From positions 1-62,448 of the forward strand of contig NZ_MLCB01000227.1 in the NCBI RefSeq assembly GCF_001890925.1: a DNA stretch of 62,448 bases, in the 5' to 3' direction. Position 1 is the stretch's first letter. Each line of letters opens with the position of its first letter. Shown here in pieces: positions 53,827 to 61,960 of this stretch. The stretch comes from Planktotalea frisia. Lineage in GTDB: Bacteria > Pseudomonadota > Alphaproteobacteria > Rhodobacterales > Rhodobacteraceae. A program made the position numbers and the translations under genes. The notes beneath the pieces are model-generated. The model was not told the origin of the DNA. It saw only the letters and a program-made list of their open reading frames with translations, and ran no database searches.

Positions 53827-54441
53827 CAGCTTGGTAAACAACTGATCCAAGAACGCGCGCGCTCCGTCTTCGCGCGCTTGTCTATCGGGCAGCAAAACCT
53901 CTGTCTGGGCGGCAAAATCGGCATAGTGCTGTGTGGTTGCCCAGATCGAAAATAGCAGATGCGCGGGGTCACTTCGGGCGATCTTGCCGCTTTCCATCCA
54001 ACGGGTGATCACTATGATTTGCTTATCAAAAAGCGGTTTCAAACCTGCGGATAAATGCGGCCCCATGCGCGGCGCGCCTTGTAGAATTTCGTTGGCAAAC
54101 AAGCGGCTTTCGCGTGGCAGCTCGATCGCCATATCCAGCTTGCGATGCACATAGCCAATGAGTTCTTTGATTGGATCCCCGTTCGGATTCATTTCTTTGA
54201 GCGGATCAAGCCAGACCGTCATCAATTGGTTAAGCAAAGTTACGTGGATCTCTTGCTTGCCGTTAAAGTAGTAAAGAATATTAGGCTTACTCAAACCCGC
54301 TTGTTTTGCGATCTGATCGAGCGTTGCCCCGCGATATCCTTGGCTTGAAAAGACTTCGAGGGCTGCGTCCAAAATCAGCGTGCGGTTACGCTGCTGTATG
54401 CGGCTTGGCGCTTTCTTTGTGGTGGAGGGGCTTTCAGTCAA
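53815..54441 (-). CDS. rutR: RutR-like TetR-family repressor of pyrimidine catabolism
   Basis: A 208-residue TetR regulator. The helix-turn-helix is at about residues 38-57 (ATLDQIAKQAGLSKPNILYY). The C-terminal domain matches the RutR/YcdC family, which binds uracil or thymine; NEILQGAPRMGPHL and IWATTQHYADF are family-like. It starts with TTG at 54441 with AGGAG 9 bases upstream. It is divergent from the pyrimidine-degradation operon and a RutR-like operator lies in the shared gap, so it probably represses that operon and possibly itself. Confidence 0.88.
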   Translation of the reverse strand: MTESPSTTKKAPSRIQQRNRTLILDAALEVFSSQGYRGATLDQIAKQAGLSKPNILYYFNGKQEIHVTLLNQLMTVWLDPLKEMNPNGDPIKELIGYVHRKLDMAIELPRESRLFANEILQGAPRMGPHLSAGLKPLFDKQIIVITRWMESGKIARSDPAHLLFSIWATTQHYADFAAQTEVLLPDRQAREDGARAFLDQLFTKLLTP

Positions 54442-54561
54442 TGCAAAGGTCTCCTGCTCGAGTTGCCCATCATTTGAGCATGTAATTGCACGACATCGAG
54501 ATGCGGCAGCAATACATGCAAGTCAATCCTTGACAGAGTTGACGCACATTGCAATCGTGTC

Positions 54562-54577
54562 TTTACCAAATGGTAAA
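54562..54577. promoter_or_regulatory. RutR-like operator
   Basis: TTTACCA-AA-TGGTAAA is a perfect 7-2-7 palindrome in the gap between the repressor and the pydC-like gene. The E. coli RutR consensus is TTGACCA-NN-TGGTCAA, so spacing and 12 of 14 half-site bases agree. It overlaps a TAAAAT that could serve as a -10 box (54574-54579), the right place for repression. Confidence 0.7.
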
Positions 54578-54621
54578 ATTTAATCGATCCGCCAGATCGA
54601 CGAAGTCTATGGGGAAAAGTC

Positions 54622-55878
54622 ATGGCCGCACCGGGTGAAAATCTGAAAATCAACGCAGATCGTCTTTGGGACAGCTTGATGGAGATGGCCAAAATTGGCC
54701 CCGGGGTTGCCGGGGGTAACAACCGCCAAACTTTGACGGATGAAGATGGCGAAGGCCGCGCGCTGTTTCAGAAATGGTGTGAAGCCGTGGGTTGCACCAT
54801 GGGTCTTGACAGTATGGGCAATATGTTTGCAGAGCTCGCGGGCACGGACCCTGATGCCCTGCCTGTCTACGTTGGATCCCACCTTGATACACAACCGACG
54901 GGTGGCAAATATGACGGGGTTTTGGGCGTGCTCGGTGGCCTCGAAATTCTGCGTACGATGAAAGATCTCGGGATCAAGACCAAACACCCGATCGTTGTGA
55001 CCAATTGGACCAATGAAGAGGGCACGCGCTACGCCCCTGCGATGCTCGCCTCTGGCGTGTTCGCGGGCGTTCACACGGAAGAATGGGCCTACGCGAAGGA
55101 AGATGCAGACGGCAAAACGTTTGGTTCGGAATTGGACCGCATTGGTTGGAAAGGTGACGAACCTGTCGGTGCGCGCAAGGATAAGATGCACGCGTTCTTT
55201 GAGCTGCATATCGAACAAGGTCCGATTTTGGAGGCAGAAGGCAAAGACATTGGTGTCGTCACACACGGCCAAGGGCTGAGTTGGACGCAAGTGACTGTGA
55301 CGGGCAAGGACAGCCACACAGGGTCCACACCGATGCCGATGCGCAAGAACGCAGGGTTAGGCATGGCGCGTATCTTGAACAAAGTGGATGAGATTGCGTG
55401 GTCGCACAAACCCCACGCGGTTGGTGCGGCGGGGCATATTGATGTCTATCCCAACTCGCGCAATGTGATCCCTGGGAAGGTGGTCTTTACGGTTGATTTC
55501 CGTTCCCCTGATTTGTCGGTGATCGAGGATATGGAAGCACGTTTGCGTGTCGATGCGCAGGCGATTTGTAATGAGATGGGTTTGGGTGTCGAGTTCGAGA
55601 AGGTTGGTGGTTTTGATCCTGTAACCTTTGATGAGGGCTGTGTTTCCGCTGTCCGTGCGGCGGCAGAACGGCTTGGCTATTCGCATATGAACCTGATTTC
55701 TGGTGCGGGTCATGATGCATGTTGGATCAACAAATGCGCGCCCACGGCGATGGTGATGTGCCCTTGTGTCGATGGTTTGTCGCATAATGAGGCGGAAGAG
55801 ATTTCCAAAGAATGGGCAAGTGCTGGGACGGATGTGTTGATGCACGCTGTTCTGGAAACAGCACAAATTGTGGAGTGA
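54622..55878 (+). CDS. pydC: Beta-ureidopropionase / N-carbamoyl amino acid hydrolase (M20 family)
   Basis: A 418-residue zinc amidohydrolase that removes the carbamoyl group from N-carbamoyl-beta-alanine, the last step of reductive uracil breakdown. Metal ligands are visible in VGSHLDTQPTGGKYDG (His, Asp), TNEEGTRYAPA (Glu), ELHIEQGP and GLSHNEAEE near the C-terminus. The substrate Asn/Arg motifs GAGHDA and YPNSRNVIPG are present. Allantoate or L-carbamoyl amino acids are alternatives, but the neighbouring dihydropyrimidinase and RutR favour the pyrimidine route. First gene of the operon. Confidence 0.9.
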   Translation: MAAPGENLKINADRLWDSLMEMAKIGPGVAGGNNRQTLTDEDGEGRALFQKWCEAVGCTMGLDSMGNMFAELAGTDPDALPVYVGSHLDTQPTGGKYDGVLGVLGGLEILRTMKDLGIKTKHPIVVTNWTNEEGTRYAPAMLASGVFAGVHTEEWAYAKEDADGKTFGSELDRIGWKGDEPVGARKDKMHAFFELHIEQGPILEAEGKDIGVVTHGQGLSWTQVTVTGKDSHTGSTPMPMRKNAGLGMARILNKVDEIAWSHKPHAVGAAGHIDVYPNSRNVIPGKVVFTVDFRSPDLSVIEDMEARLRVDAQAICNEMGLGVEFEKVGGFDPVTFDEGCVSAVRAAAERLGYSHMNLISGAGHDACWINKCAPTAMVMCPCVDGLSHNEAEEISKEWASAGTDVLMHAVLETAQIVE

Positions 55879-55880
55879 GG

Positions 55881-55939
55881 AGGGGGCCAGCCCCCATCGC
55901 GCGAGCGCGACCCCCCGAAGTTTATCTGGAAAGATGAAG
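55881..55939 (+). repeat. GC hairpins plus GAAGTTTAT repeat after pydC
   Basis: GGGGGC-CA-GCCCCC and CGCGC-GA-GCGCG hairpins are followed by GAAGTTTATC-TGGAAAGATGAAG (55917-55939), 22 of 23 bases identical to 21613-21635. It lies between pydC and hydA, so it may cause partial termination or protect the pydC message inside the operon. Confidence 0.7.
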
Positions 55940-55961
55940 GCATTTAGAAAGGCGTATTAAT

Positions 55962-57425
55962 ATGGGTACGAAAGTTATCAAAGGCGGCATGGTCTGCACA
56001 GCGGATCGCACGTGGAAAGCCGACGTTTTGATCGAAGGCGAAGTGATCAAGCAGATTGGTGAAGGCCTGAAGGGGGATGACTATATCGACGCGGAGGGCG
56101 CTTATGTGATCCCCGGCGGGATTGATCCGCACACCCATCTTGAGATGCCTTTCATGGGCACGACCGCAGCAGAGACATTCGAGACAGGGACATGGGCTGC
56201 GGCAACGGGTGGCACGACGATGATTGTGGATTTCTGTTTGCCCGGGGCGGATGGTGATTTGAAGAACGCAATCAACGAGTGGCATCGCAAGTCAGCGCCA
56301 CAGATTTGTAGCGACGTTGGCTATCACATGGCTATTACCGGTTGGGACGAGAGTGTATTCAATGGCATGAAGGATGCCGTTGATATGGGCGTCAATTCGT
56401 TCAAGCATTTCATGGCCTATAAGGGCGCGTTGATGATTGAGGACGATGAGATGTTCGCCTCCTTCAAACGCTGCCGCGAGTTGGGCGCATTGCCGATGGT
56501 CCATGCGGAAAACGGTGATCTGGTTGCCGAGATGCAGCAAAAGTACTTCGACGAGGGGATTACCGGACCAGAGGGTCACGCCTATTCCCGTCCCCCTGAG
56601 TTTGAAGGCGAGGCCGCGAACCGCGCGATCACCATTGCCGATTGTGCGGGCACGCCTTTGTACATTGTGCACGTCTCTTGTGAGCAAGCGCATGAAGCGA
56701 TCCGACGGGCCCGTCAAAAAGGGATGCGCGTTTATGGCGAGCCACTAATCCAGTTCCTGACGCTCGATGAAAGTGTCTATTTTTCAGATGATTGGGACCA
56801 TGCAGCGCGTCGCGTGATGTCGCCGCCGTTCCGCAACAAGGAACATCAAGATAGCCTTTGGGCAGGTCTGCAATCAGGCTCTTTGCAAGTGGTTGCTACG
56901 GATCACGCCGCGTTCACTACTGAACAAAAACGCGCAGGTCGCGATGATTTTCGTATCATCCCGAATGGGTCCAACGGGTTGGAAGAACGCCTCGCTGTGC
57001 TTTGGACCGAGGGGGTTGAGACGGGCCGCTTGACGCCGAATGAGTTCGTCGCTGCAACTTCGACCAATGTGGCGAAAATCTTGAATATCTACCCTAAGAA
57101 AGGCGCGATTGTTGAAGGCGCGGATGCGGATATCGTGGTTTGGGATCCGAAAATTTCTAAGACCATCAGCCCTGCGAACCATCATTCCATCCTTGATTAC
57201 AACGTCTTTGAGGGTTTCGAAGTGACGGCCCAAGCGCGCTACACTTTGAACCGTGGTGAGGTAATTTGGGCATGGGGTCAGAACTCTCAACCAAATCCTG
57301 GCCGTGGCCGTTTTATTCCGCGCCCTGCGTTTGCTGCGCCCAATGTTGCGCTGAGCAAATGGAAAGAGTTGAATTCTCCCAAGATGATCAAACGCGATCC
57401 TATGAACATTCCTGCGGGAATTTAA
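55962..57425 (+). CDS. hydA: Dihydropyrimidinase
   Basis: A 487-residue cyclic amidohydrolase that opens dihydrouracil or hydantoins to N-carbamoyl amino acids. The first metal motif is GIDPHTHLEMPF near residues 54-65. The carboxylated lysine is in NSFKHFMAYKGA near 151, the histidines in VHAENGD and YIVHVSCEQ, and the final Asp in VATDHAAFTTEQ. AAAGG lies 10 bases before the ATG. Together with pydC it gives two of the three reductive steps; the first enzyme (dihydropyrimidine dehydrogenase) is not in this window. Confidence 0.94.
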   Translation: MGTKVIKGGMVCTADRTWKADVLIEGEVIKQIGEGLKGDDYIDAEGAYVIPGGIDPHTHLEMPFMGTTAAETFETGTWAAATGGTTMIVDFCLPGADGDLKNAINEWHRKSAPQICSDVGYHMAITGWDESVFNGMKDAVDMGVNSFKHFMAYKGALMIEDDEMFASFKRCRELGALPMVHAENGDLVAEMQQKYFDEGITGPEGHAYSRPPEFEGEAANRAITIADCAGTPLYIVHVSCEQAHEAIRRARQKGMRVYGEPLIQFLTLDESVYFSDDWDHAARRVMSPPFRNKEHQDSLWAGLQSGSLQVVATDHAAFTTEQKRAGRDDFRIIPNGSNGLEERLAVLWTEGVETGRLTPNEFVAATSTNVAKILNIYPKKGAIVEGADADIVVWDPKISKTISPANHHSILDYNVFEGFEVTAQARYTLNRGEVIWAWGQNSQPNPGRGRFIPRPAFAAPNVALSKWKELNSPKMIKRDPMNIPAGI

Positions 57426-57441
57426 CAGCAAGGTCAGGCAC

Positions 57442-58224
57442 TTGAGCAATAATACCATCATCAGCGCTAAAGACCTTAGCCTGACGTTTCAAACCAACGA
57501 CGGACCTGTGCATGCGCTCAAGGACGTGTCGCTCGATATTGAAAAAGGCGAATTTGTCAGCTTTATCGGTCCGTCCGGTTGTGGCAAAACCACGTTTCTG
57601 CGCGTGATGGCGGACTTAGAGCAGCCAACGGCTGGCAGCATTACGATGAATGGCGTCAGCCCTGAAGAAGCACGGCGCGCGCGGGCTTATGGGTATGTGT
57701 TCCAAGCCGCTGGGCTTTATCCGTGGCGCACGATTGCGGGCAATATCCGGCTGCCTTTAGAAATTATGGGTTACGACAAAGCGGACCAAACGGAGCGTGT
57801 GAAACGTGTTTTAGATCTCGTGGAACTCAGCGGGTTTGAGAAAAAGTTTCCATGGCAGCTCTCGGGTGGAATGCAGCAACGCGCCTCGATCGCGCGCGCA
57901 CTTGCGTTTGATGCGGACATTTTGCTGATGGATGAACCCTTTGGCGCGCTTGATGAAATCGTGCGTGACCACCTCAATGAGCAACTTCTTCAACTCTGGG
58001 CGCGCACGGAAAAGACGATCGCGTTTGTCACTCATTCCATCCCTGAAGCCGTTTATCTCAGCACCAAAATAGTTGTGATGTCGCCGCGACCGGGGCGTAT
58101 CGCGGATGTGATTGAGAGCACGCTTCCCAAAGAGCGCCCGCTGGAAATTCGCGATAGTCCCGAGTTCATCGAGATAGCGCATCGTGTCCGCGAGGGCCTC
58201 AGGGCAGGGCATAGTGATGCGTGA
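57442..58224 (+). CDS. ABC transporter ATP-binding protein (NitT/TauT/ThiZ type)
   Basis: A 260-residue ATPase of the nitrate/taurine/pyrimidine-precursor importer class. Walker A is GPSGCGKTTFLRV near residues 35-47, the signature LSGGMQQRASIARAL, Walker B ILLMDEPFGALDE and the H-loop VTHSIPEAV. It starts with TTG at 57442, AAGG upstream. Position after hydA suggests import of a pyrimidine, hydantoin or carbamoyl compound. The acetyltransferase gene overlaps its end by 8 bases. Confidence 0.92.
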   Translation: MSNNTIISAKDLSLTFQTNDGPVHALKDVSLDIEKGEFVSFIGPSGCGKTTFLRVMADLEQPTAGSITMNGVSPEEARRARAYGYVFQAAGLYPWRTIAGNIRLPLEIMGYDKADQTERVKRVLDLVELSGFEKKFPWQLSGGMQQRASIARALAFDADILLMDEPFGALDEIVRDHLNEQLLQLWARTEKTIAFVTHSIPEAVYLSTKIVVMSPRPGRIADVIESTLPKERPLEIRDSPEFIEIAHRVREGLRAGHSDA

Positions 58225-58648
58225 CTTCGGGATTAGAAATGCCACACGCGATGACTTGCCTGCATTGGGCGAAATAGTCTTTGCGTGGGAGCAACGCACC
58301 AAATGGATGCACAGCAGCCATACCGCCGAAGAGATCGCGAGCTTTCTGAACGATGCGTTTGAGGAGCGGGTTATCCTTGTCGCTGGGACGCCTGCGCAAG
58401 CGTATCTTGCGTTTGATCCTGAACGTCAGCGCATTGGCGGCCTATATTGCAATATCTCTGGCAAAGGCATCGGTAAGGCATTGATTGATAGGATCAAAGA
58501 AGGGCGCGACTTTCTTTGGCTTAATACTCATGAACCCAACCATGCGGCGCAGAAATTCTATAAACGCGAAGGGTTTGTTGAGGTTTCTAACGAGGGTGCC
58601 GAGCCTTCTAACATTGTGCCTGAACTGCGCATGGAGTGGCGCAGATGA
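58217..58648 (+). CDS. GNAT-family N-acetyltransferase
   Basis: A 143-residue acetyltransferase with a compact GNAT fold. The acetyl-CoA loop is GKGIGKALI near residues 90-98, and the C-terminal part HAAQKFYKREGFVEV is the typical final helix-strand. It overlaps the ABC ATPase gene by 8 bases and the first permease by 4 (ATGA), so it is truly part of the operon. It may modify the imported compound or its amine product (beta-alanine); this is inference. Its substrate cannot be read. Confidence 0.85.
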   Translation: MRDFGIRNATRDDLPALGEIVFAWEQRTKWMHSSHTAEEIASFLNDAFEERVILVAGTPAQAYLAFDPERQRIGGLYCNISGKGIGKALIDRIKEGRDFLWLNTHEPNHAAQKFYKREGFVEVSNEGAEPSNIVPELRMEWRR

Positions 58649-59508
58649 GGAACCTTTTCCCAGTTTTAACCGTTGTCGCGGCGATCATTGTGCTTTGGTA
58701 CGGAGCCGCCGTGTGGCTGAACACGCCTTGGGCCTATGACAAAGCACAGCGCGCAGGGGTTGAGTTATCCACAAGCGAATTGATCGCTGACACATGGTCG
58801 CAAAAAAAACCAAAACTCCCTGCGCCGCATCAAGTGACGCGCGAGATTTGGAAGACGACGGTGGAGAAAAAGATCACATCAAAGCGCTCGTTGATTTATC
58901 ATTCGTGGGTCACGCTTAGCGCGACGCTTTTGGGGTTTGCGCTGGGCACTGTCCTTGGGATCGCACTGGCGGTCGGCATCGTGTTCAACCGCACAATAGA
59001 TATGAGCGTGATGCCTTGGGTGATCACCTCGCAAACCATCCCGATCCTCGCGATTGCACCGATGATTATCGTGGTGCTGAACGCAGTTGGCATCCAAGGC
59101 TTGCTGCCCAAAGCGATTATTTCCATGTACCTCAGCTTTTTCCCTGTGGTCGTGGGCATGGTCAAAGGGCTGCGCTCGCCTGATCATATGCAGCTTGATC
59201 AAATGCGGACGTGGCATGCGTCTGGTGCGCAGACGTTTTGGCGTTTGAGGTTACCGTCTTCGATGCCATATCTCTTTACATCGCTCAAAATCGCTATGGC
59301 CGCAGCTATTGTTGGCGCGATCGTCGGCGAGTTGCCAACCGGTGCAGTTGCGGGCCTTGGCGCGCGCCTTTTGGCGGGCAGCTATTACGGCCAGACCATC
59401 CAGATTTGGAGCGCCTTGCTCGTGGCCGCAGCACTTGCTGCTACGCTTGTTGCGATTATCGGTTTGATCCAGCGGATCGTTCTCAATAGGATGGGGATGG
59501 CGCAATGA
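58645..59508 (+). CDS. ABC transporter permease 1 of the pyrimidine-linked importer
   Basis: A 287-residue NitT/TauT-type permease. A first membrane segment (residues 5-23) precedes a soluble stretch of about 65 residues before the core, longer than in most members. The EAA loop is QLDQMRTWHASGAQTFWRLRLPSSMPY. ATG 58645 overlaps the acetyltransferase stop (ATGA) and has GGAG upstream. Confidence 0.92.
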   Translation: MRNLFPVLTVVAAIIVLWYGAAVWLNTPWAYDKAQRAGVELSTSELIADTWSQKKPKLPAPHQVTREIWKTTVEKKITSKRSLIYHSWVTLSATLLGFALGTVLGIALAVGIVFNRTIDMSVMPWVITSQTIPILAIAPMIIVVLNAVGIQGLLPKAIISMYLSFFPVVVGMVKGLRSPDHMQLDQMRTWHASGAQTFWRLRLPSSMPYLFTSLKIAMAAAIVGAIVGELPTGAVAGLGARLLAGSYYGQTIQIWSALLVAAALAATLVAIIGLIQRIVLNRMGMAQ

Positions 59509-60344
59509 ATTGGCTGATTGCAGGCGCGCTCATCTGGGCTTTGGGTTGGTACGTCAACGTGCGGCTCGCAGCTTTGCCGAAATCGCGCGTGACTTCGCTG
59601 CTGGTTCCGGTGATTTTTGGTGTTACGCTCATCATCATTTGGGAATGCGTCGTGCGTGGCCTGCAAATCCAACAAGTCCTTTTGCCAGCCCCAAGCGTCA
59701 TCGCCGCGCGCTTTGCTTCGTCCACATCGATCCTTTGGCAAGACTGGGTGCAAACAGTCCTGAAAGGCATGATGAGCGGTTACGTTATCGGGTGCCTCGC
59801 TGCGTTCTTGACGGCACTTGCTGTAGATCGGTTTGATTTTTTGAAGCGTGGCTTGCTACCGGTTGGCAACTTTGCAGCGGCCTTACCAATCATCGGTATG
59901 GCACCAATTTTAGTCATGTGGTTCGGCTTTGACTGGCAATCCAAAGCGGCCGTCGTCGTTGTTATGATCTTCTTCCCGATCCTCGTGAACACCGTGCAAG
60001 GTTTGGCCGCAAGCGATGCTATGCAGCGCGATCTGATGCGCACTTATGCGGCGGGCTATTGGAAAACGCTGTTCAAATTGCGCTTGCCAATGGCCTTGCC
60101 CTTTATCTTCAATGGTCTCAAAATCGCGACAACCCTCGCGCTTATTGGTGCAATCGTCGCGGAATTTTTCGGATCACCCATTCGCGGCATGGGGTTTCGC
60201 ATTTCAACCAGCGTCGGCCAACTCGCGCTGGATCTGGTCTGGGCAGAAATCGTTGTCGCTGCGATTACTGGGGCGCTCTTTTACGGTGCCGTGGCATTGC
60301 TAGAACGCAAATGGACATTCTGGCATCCGTCACAAAGAAGTTAA
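59505..60344 (+). CDS. ABC transporter permease 2 of the pyrimidine-linked importer
   Basis: A 279-residue permease, homologous to its neighbour and overlapping it by 4 bases. It has about seven membrane segments, with the EAA loop MQRDLMRTYAAGYWKTLFKLRLPMALPF. Two different permease genes point to a heterodimeric channel. Confidence 0.92.
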   Translation: MNWLIAGALIWALGWYVNVRLAALPKSRVTSLLVPVIFGVTLIIIWECVVRGLQIQQVLLPAPSVIAARFASSTSILWQDWVQTVLKGMMSGYVIGCLAAFLTALAVDRFDFLKRGLLPVGNFAAALPIIGMAPILVMWFGFDWQSKAAVVVVMIFFPILVNTVQGLAASDAMQRDLMRTYAAGYWKTLFKLRLPMALPFIFNGLKIATTLALIGAIVAEFFGSPIRGMGFRISTSVGQLALDLVWAEIVVAAITGALFYGAVALLERKWTFWHPSQRS

Positions 60345-60378
60345 CAAAAATAATAGACTAACCAACAAGGAGAGAATA

Positions 60379-61368
60379 ATGAACGTATTTTCAAAATGGG
60401 TCGGGGCTGCTGCACTGGGTGCGATGGCCACAGCAGCGCAGGCTGCGGATGATCTCACGCTGCAACTCAAATGGGTCACGCAAGCACAGTTTGGCGGTTA
60501 CTACGTCGCGCTCGACAAAGGCTTCTACGAAGAGGAAGGCCTGAACGTCACAATCAAACCAGGCGGTCCTGACATCGCACCGACGCAGGTTCTTGCCGGT
60601 GGCGGCGCAGACGTCACGGTAGAATGGATGCCAGCGGCCCTTGCTGCGCGCGAGAAGGGCCTGCCGATGGTCAATATCGCACAGCCGTTCAAGTCCTCAG
60701 GTATGATGCTCACGTGTCGCAAAGATGCAGGCATCACAAGCACAGATGATTTCGCAGGCAAGACGCTTGGTGTTTGGTTCTTTGGTAACGAATTTCCTTT
60801 CCTCAGCTGGATGAGCAAACTTGGTCTTAGCACCGAGGGCGGCGAAGACGGCGTGACCGTGCTCAAGCAAGGTTTCAACGTGGACCCATTGCTGCAAAAG
60901 CAAGCAGCTTGTGTTTCGACAATGACATACAACGAATACTGGCAGGTTATTGATGCCGGGTTAACACCGGACGATTTGATGGTGTTCAAGTACGAAGATC
61001 AGGGCGTCGCGACGCTCGAGGATGGCCTCTATGTGCTTGAGGATTCCCTTGCGGATCCGGCGATGGAGGACAAACTTGTCCGTTTCGTGCGTGCGTCCAT
61101 GAAAGGTTGGAAATACGCTGAAATGAACCCTGATGAGGCCGCTGATATCGTTTTAGAAAACGATGCTTCCGGTGCACAAACTGAAGAGCACCAGCAGCGT
61201 ATGATGCGCGAAATTTCCAAGCTGACATCTGGCTCAAACGGTGCTTTGCTCGAAGCAGACTATGAGCGCACAGTGCAATCCTTGCTCTCTGGTGGTTCCG
61301 ATCCAGTAATCACCAAAGCGCCAGAGGGTGCATGGACACATGCCATCACGGACAAAGCTTTGAACTAA
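60379..61368 (+). CDS. NMT1/THI5-family ABC substrate-binding protein
   Basis: A 329-residue periplasmic binding protein resembling ThiY and riboflavin/pyrimidine binders. The signal peptide covers residues 1-22 (VGAAALGAMATAAQA). The mature start is ADDLTLQLKWVTQAQFGGYYVALDKGFYEEEGLNV, the classic family pattern. The ThiY CCCFC motif is not present, so the ligand differs from the thiamin precursor; a pyrimidine or hydantoin is likely from context. AAGGAG lies 6 bases before the ATG. A strong terminator follows. Confidence 0.9.
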   Translation: MNVFSKWVGAAALGAMATAAQAADDLTLQLKWVTQAQFGGYYVALDKGFYEEEGLNVTIKPGGPDIAPTQVLAGGGADVTVEWMPAALAAREKGLPMVNIAQPFKSSGMMLTCRKDAGITSTDDFAGKTLGVWFFGNEFPFLSWMSKLGLSTEGGEDGVTVLKQGFNVDPLLQKQAACVSTMTYNEYWQVIDAGLTPDDLMVFKYEDQGVATLEDGLYVLEDSLADPAMEDKLVRFVRASMKGWKYAEMNPDEAADIVLENDASGAQTEEHQQRMMREISKLTSGSNGALLEADYERTVQSLLSGGSDPVITKAPEGAWTHAITDKALN

Positions 61369-61390
61369 TCGACGTTCGAAAATCTATCGA

Positions 61391-61418
61391 AAGGCCGCTC
61401 TACTGGGCGGCCTTTTTT
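61391..61418 (+). terminator. Rho-independent terminator of the pyrimidine operon
   Basis: AAGGCCGC (61391-61398), an 8-base loop and GCGGCCTT (61407-61414) followed by TTTT. An 8-base-pair stem with a T-run, 22 bases after the stop. Confidence 0.9.
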
Positions 61419-61534
61419 GTTAACCATGTATGAAAAAAGGGGACATCCCTGCGAAGAGGCCATACACTTCAAGAAAGCCTAGGCCAGACAATCCGATATT
61501 CGGTTTTGCTTTGAATTTTACGGGCCAAATAGGA

Positions 61535-61960
61535 GTGAAACTCATCACCGATCTCAAACAACTCATCTACATTTCGCAACCTTTTGGCTTTGATGGCCCG
61601 ACGTTGGGCACAATCTTACTCGATGCGCGTATGTGCAATGAACGCGATGGCATCACTGGTGCACTCGTATGCCGCCATGATGTCTATCTTCAGTTGCTCG
61701 AAGGCCCTGCTGACAAGATTGACGCTACCTATGCGCGCATCCTACGCGATGATCGCCATGCAAATGTAAATGAACTTGTGAACCGCACAGTGTCTGAGCG
61801 TATTTTTGCGGATTGGGCAATGCTCCACGACCCCGAAAAGTCGTGGGTTTGGTCGCGTTCTGAACTTGCAGATGGCGTCTTAAAACGCGCGACACAGGCA
61901 GAGATCGTGGAAGTGTTTGAGACGCTCTCTGAAAAGGCCAAAGCAGACTCTAGTCCTTAA
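61535..61960 (+). CDS. BLUF-domain blue-light sensor
   Basis: A short BLUF protein binding FAD to sense blue light. Key residues can be placed: Tyr in LKQLIYISQ, Asn in ARMCNERDGITG, Gln in VYLQLLEG and Trp in FADWAM. After the domain there are only about 35 residues, so it must signal through a partner. The start is unclear. GTG 61535 gives 141 residues. The frame is open to ATG 61430 (176 residues), which lacks a ribosome site and abuts the terminator. AGGAG stands 8 bases before an ATC at 61544 where homologues begin. Confidence 0.85.
   Translation: MKLITDLKQLIYISQPFGFDGPTLGTILLDARMCNERDGITGALVCRHDVYLQLLEGPADKIDATYARILRDDRHANVNELVNRTVSERIFADWAMLHDPEKSWVWSRSELADGVLKRATQAEIVEVFETLSEKAKADSSP

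Noticed and set aside
54525-54543. GTCAATCCTTGAC and TTGACAGAGTTGAC as a second RutR site
   Set aside because: Spacing and half-sites do not fit the 7-2-7 pattern; more likely chance or part of a promoter.
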